The notes below the pieces were generated by a model. That model saw only the letters and a list, made by a program, of their open reading frames with translations. It made no database searches and was not told where the DNA came from. 44,683 nt of DNA from an uncultured Clostridia bacterium (lineage in GTDB: Bacteria; Bacillota; Clostridia; Christensenellales; Borkfalkiaceae), in the NCBI GenBank assembly GCA_947627015.1, contig CANQUL010000005.1, positions 1 to 44,683 of the forward strand, read 5' to 3'. The position numbers and the translations under genes are program-made. Below are positions 44,084 to 44,683 of the stretch, in pieces; the first letter of the stretch is position 1, and every line of letters starts with the position of its first letter.

Positions 44084-44683
44084 ATGGAAGAGTTACAGAA
44101 CCAAGAAACGGTTGAACAGCCCGAGAAGACAGACGAGATGATCGTGTTCAAGATCCGTCGCAACAAGGCTCAGGCCGCAGAGACCCAGACAGCCGAATCG
44201 GAGACCGCAGCCGTTGAGGAGGAGGCATCCGTGCCCGAAGAAGAGGCGACCCCGTATGCGCTCGGCGTAAACGAAGCGCAGACCGAAAAGCGCTATAAGC
44301 TCTTCAAGTTCGTTCGGAAGAACTATGTCGCCCCCGTCGAGGAAGCGACCGAGGAAGTCGCCGAAGAGGCTCCCGTTGAGGAGACGACCGAGGAAGTCGC
44401 CGAAGAGGCTCCCGTTGAGGAGACGACCGAGGAAGTGACTGAAGAAGCTCCCGTTGAGGAGACCGTCGAGGAAGTTGTCGAAGAAGTTCCCGCCGAGGAA
44501 GCGACCGAAGAAGTGACCGAGGAAGCTCCTGTCGAGGAAGCGACCGAGGAAGTCGCCGAAGAGGCTCCCGTCGAGGAAGTGACTGAAGAAGCTCCTGTTG
44601 AGGCGACCACCGAGGAAGTCGCCGAAGAGGCTCCCGTTGAGGAGACGACCGAGGAAGTCGTCGAAGAAGCTCCCGTTGAGGAG
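44084..44683 (+). CDS. Acidic 13-residue-repeat protein (3' end outside window)
   Basis: The reading frame is open to the window edge; 200 codons are visible. The first 82 residues are non-repetitive, with MIVFKIRRNKAQ and a basic patch EKRYKLFKFVRKNYV. From residue 83 the chain is APVEE(A/T)TEEV(A/T/V)EE repeated every 13 residues, interrupted by one 9-residue unit (161-169). There is no signal peptide or membrane helix in the visible part. The repeat is extremely acidic and probably extended or helical. The function is unknown and the missing C-terminus may carry a defining domain. Confidence 0.85.
   Translation, partial: MEELQNQETVEQPEKTDEMIVFKIRRNKAQAAETQTAESETAAVEEEASVPEEEATPYALGVNEAQTEKRYKLFKFVRKNYVAPVEEATEEVAEEAPVEETTEEVAEEAPVEETTEEVTEEAPVEETVEEVVEEVPAEEATEEVTEEAPVEEATEEVAEEAPVEEVTEEAPVEATTEEVAEEAPVEETTEEVVEEAPVEE
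44330..44683 (+). repeat. 39-bp tandem repeat array (continues past the edge)
   Basis: In-frame repeats of 39 bp encode the 13-residue units of the acidic protein: seven full units, one short unit (27 bp, 44564-44590), one more full unit and a partial one. Copies are nearly identical at the DNA level, as expected for recent slippage or recombination. Confidence 0.88.

Noticed and set aside
44323-44610. Minus-strand Ser/Thr-rich repeat ORF
   Set aside because: It is the complement of the 39-bp repeat array. The plus-strand frame has the promoter, SD and a non-repetitive N-terminus.

Overview
The window looks like a chromosomal segment of an uncultured, GC-rich, low-motility Firmicute of the class Clostridia, possibly a Christensenellales-type gut lineage. 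This is inferred from gene content: RNase Y, a pth-mfd operon followed by a PrsA-like foldase, a YitT-family protein, an AgrC/AgrA-type two-component pair, class I two-subunit fumarase, a YjzC-like small protein and a pyridine-nucleotide-motif-free thioredoxin reductase homologue. Most transcription units start from near-consensus sigma-A promoters (TTGACA-like, 17-18 nt spacer, TATAAT) and many end at strong intrinsic terminators. I see no rRNA, tRNA, CRISPR array, integrase or transposase.

Left part (1-9000, mostly minus strand). An intergenic block (1-553) carries two copies of a 103-bp repeat that begins with a terminator-like hairpin. It is followed by a surface polysaccharide-degradation operon: a lipoprotein with Ig-like and carbohydrate-binding modules, then a membrane-anchored, domain-permuted GH3 glycosidase. 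Upstream lies a LytTR response regulator / GHKL sensor kinase pair with no visible peptide-pheromone genes.

9000-16900. A small membrane protein and an AEC-family permease (plus strand) converge on a five-gene ABC exporter operon (minus strand): one MacB/LolD-type ATPase and two tandem copies of an FtsX-type permease pair (A-B-A-B). Between the ATPase and the first permease is a 22-codon ORF that resembles the C-terminus of the B-type permease. It suggests that part of a third permease has been lost.

17000-29000. Housekeeping genes rny, a Cys-rich small protein, yitT-luxS, fumarase subunits, a CPBP protease with rlmH, an M14 peptidase, tadA, a secreted Ig-domain esterase lipoprotein, an ABC-F ATPase and a PflX-like radical SAM protein. 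Two of these genes (CPBP protease and radical SAM) have a -10 box exactly 6 nt from the ATG, so their mRNAs should be leaderless.

29600-44683. metK, bioY, a membrane-protein/XRE-regulator pair, malic enzyme, prs, pth-mfd, a PrsA/SurA-like lipoprotein, uppP, a YjzC-like protein, a ferritin-like protein with a degraded metal site, and a thioredoxin-reductase-like flavoprotein. The window ends inside an acidic protein made of 13-residue repeats. luxS and metK both belong to the activated methyl cycle; fumarase and malic enzyme belong to C4-dicarboxylate metabolism; the GH3, carbohydrate-binding lipoprotein and esterase form a plausible cell-surface glycan-degrading set.
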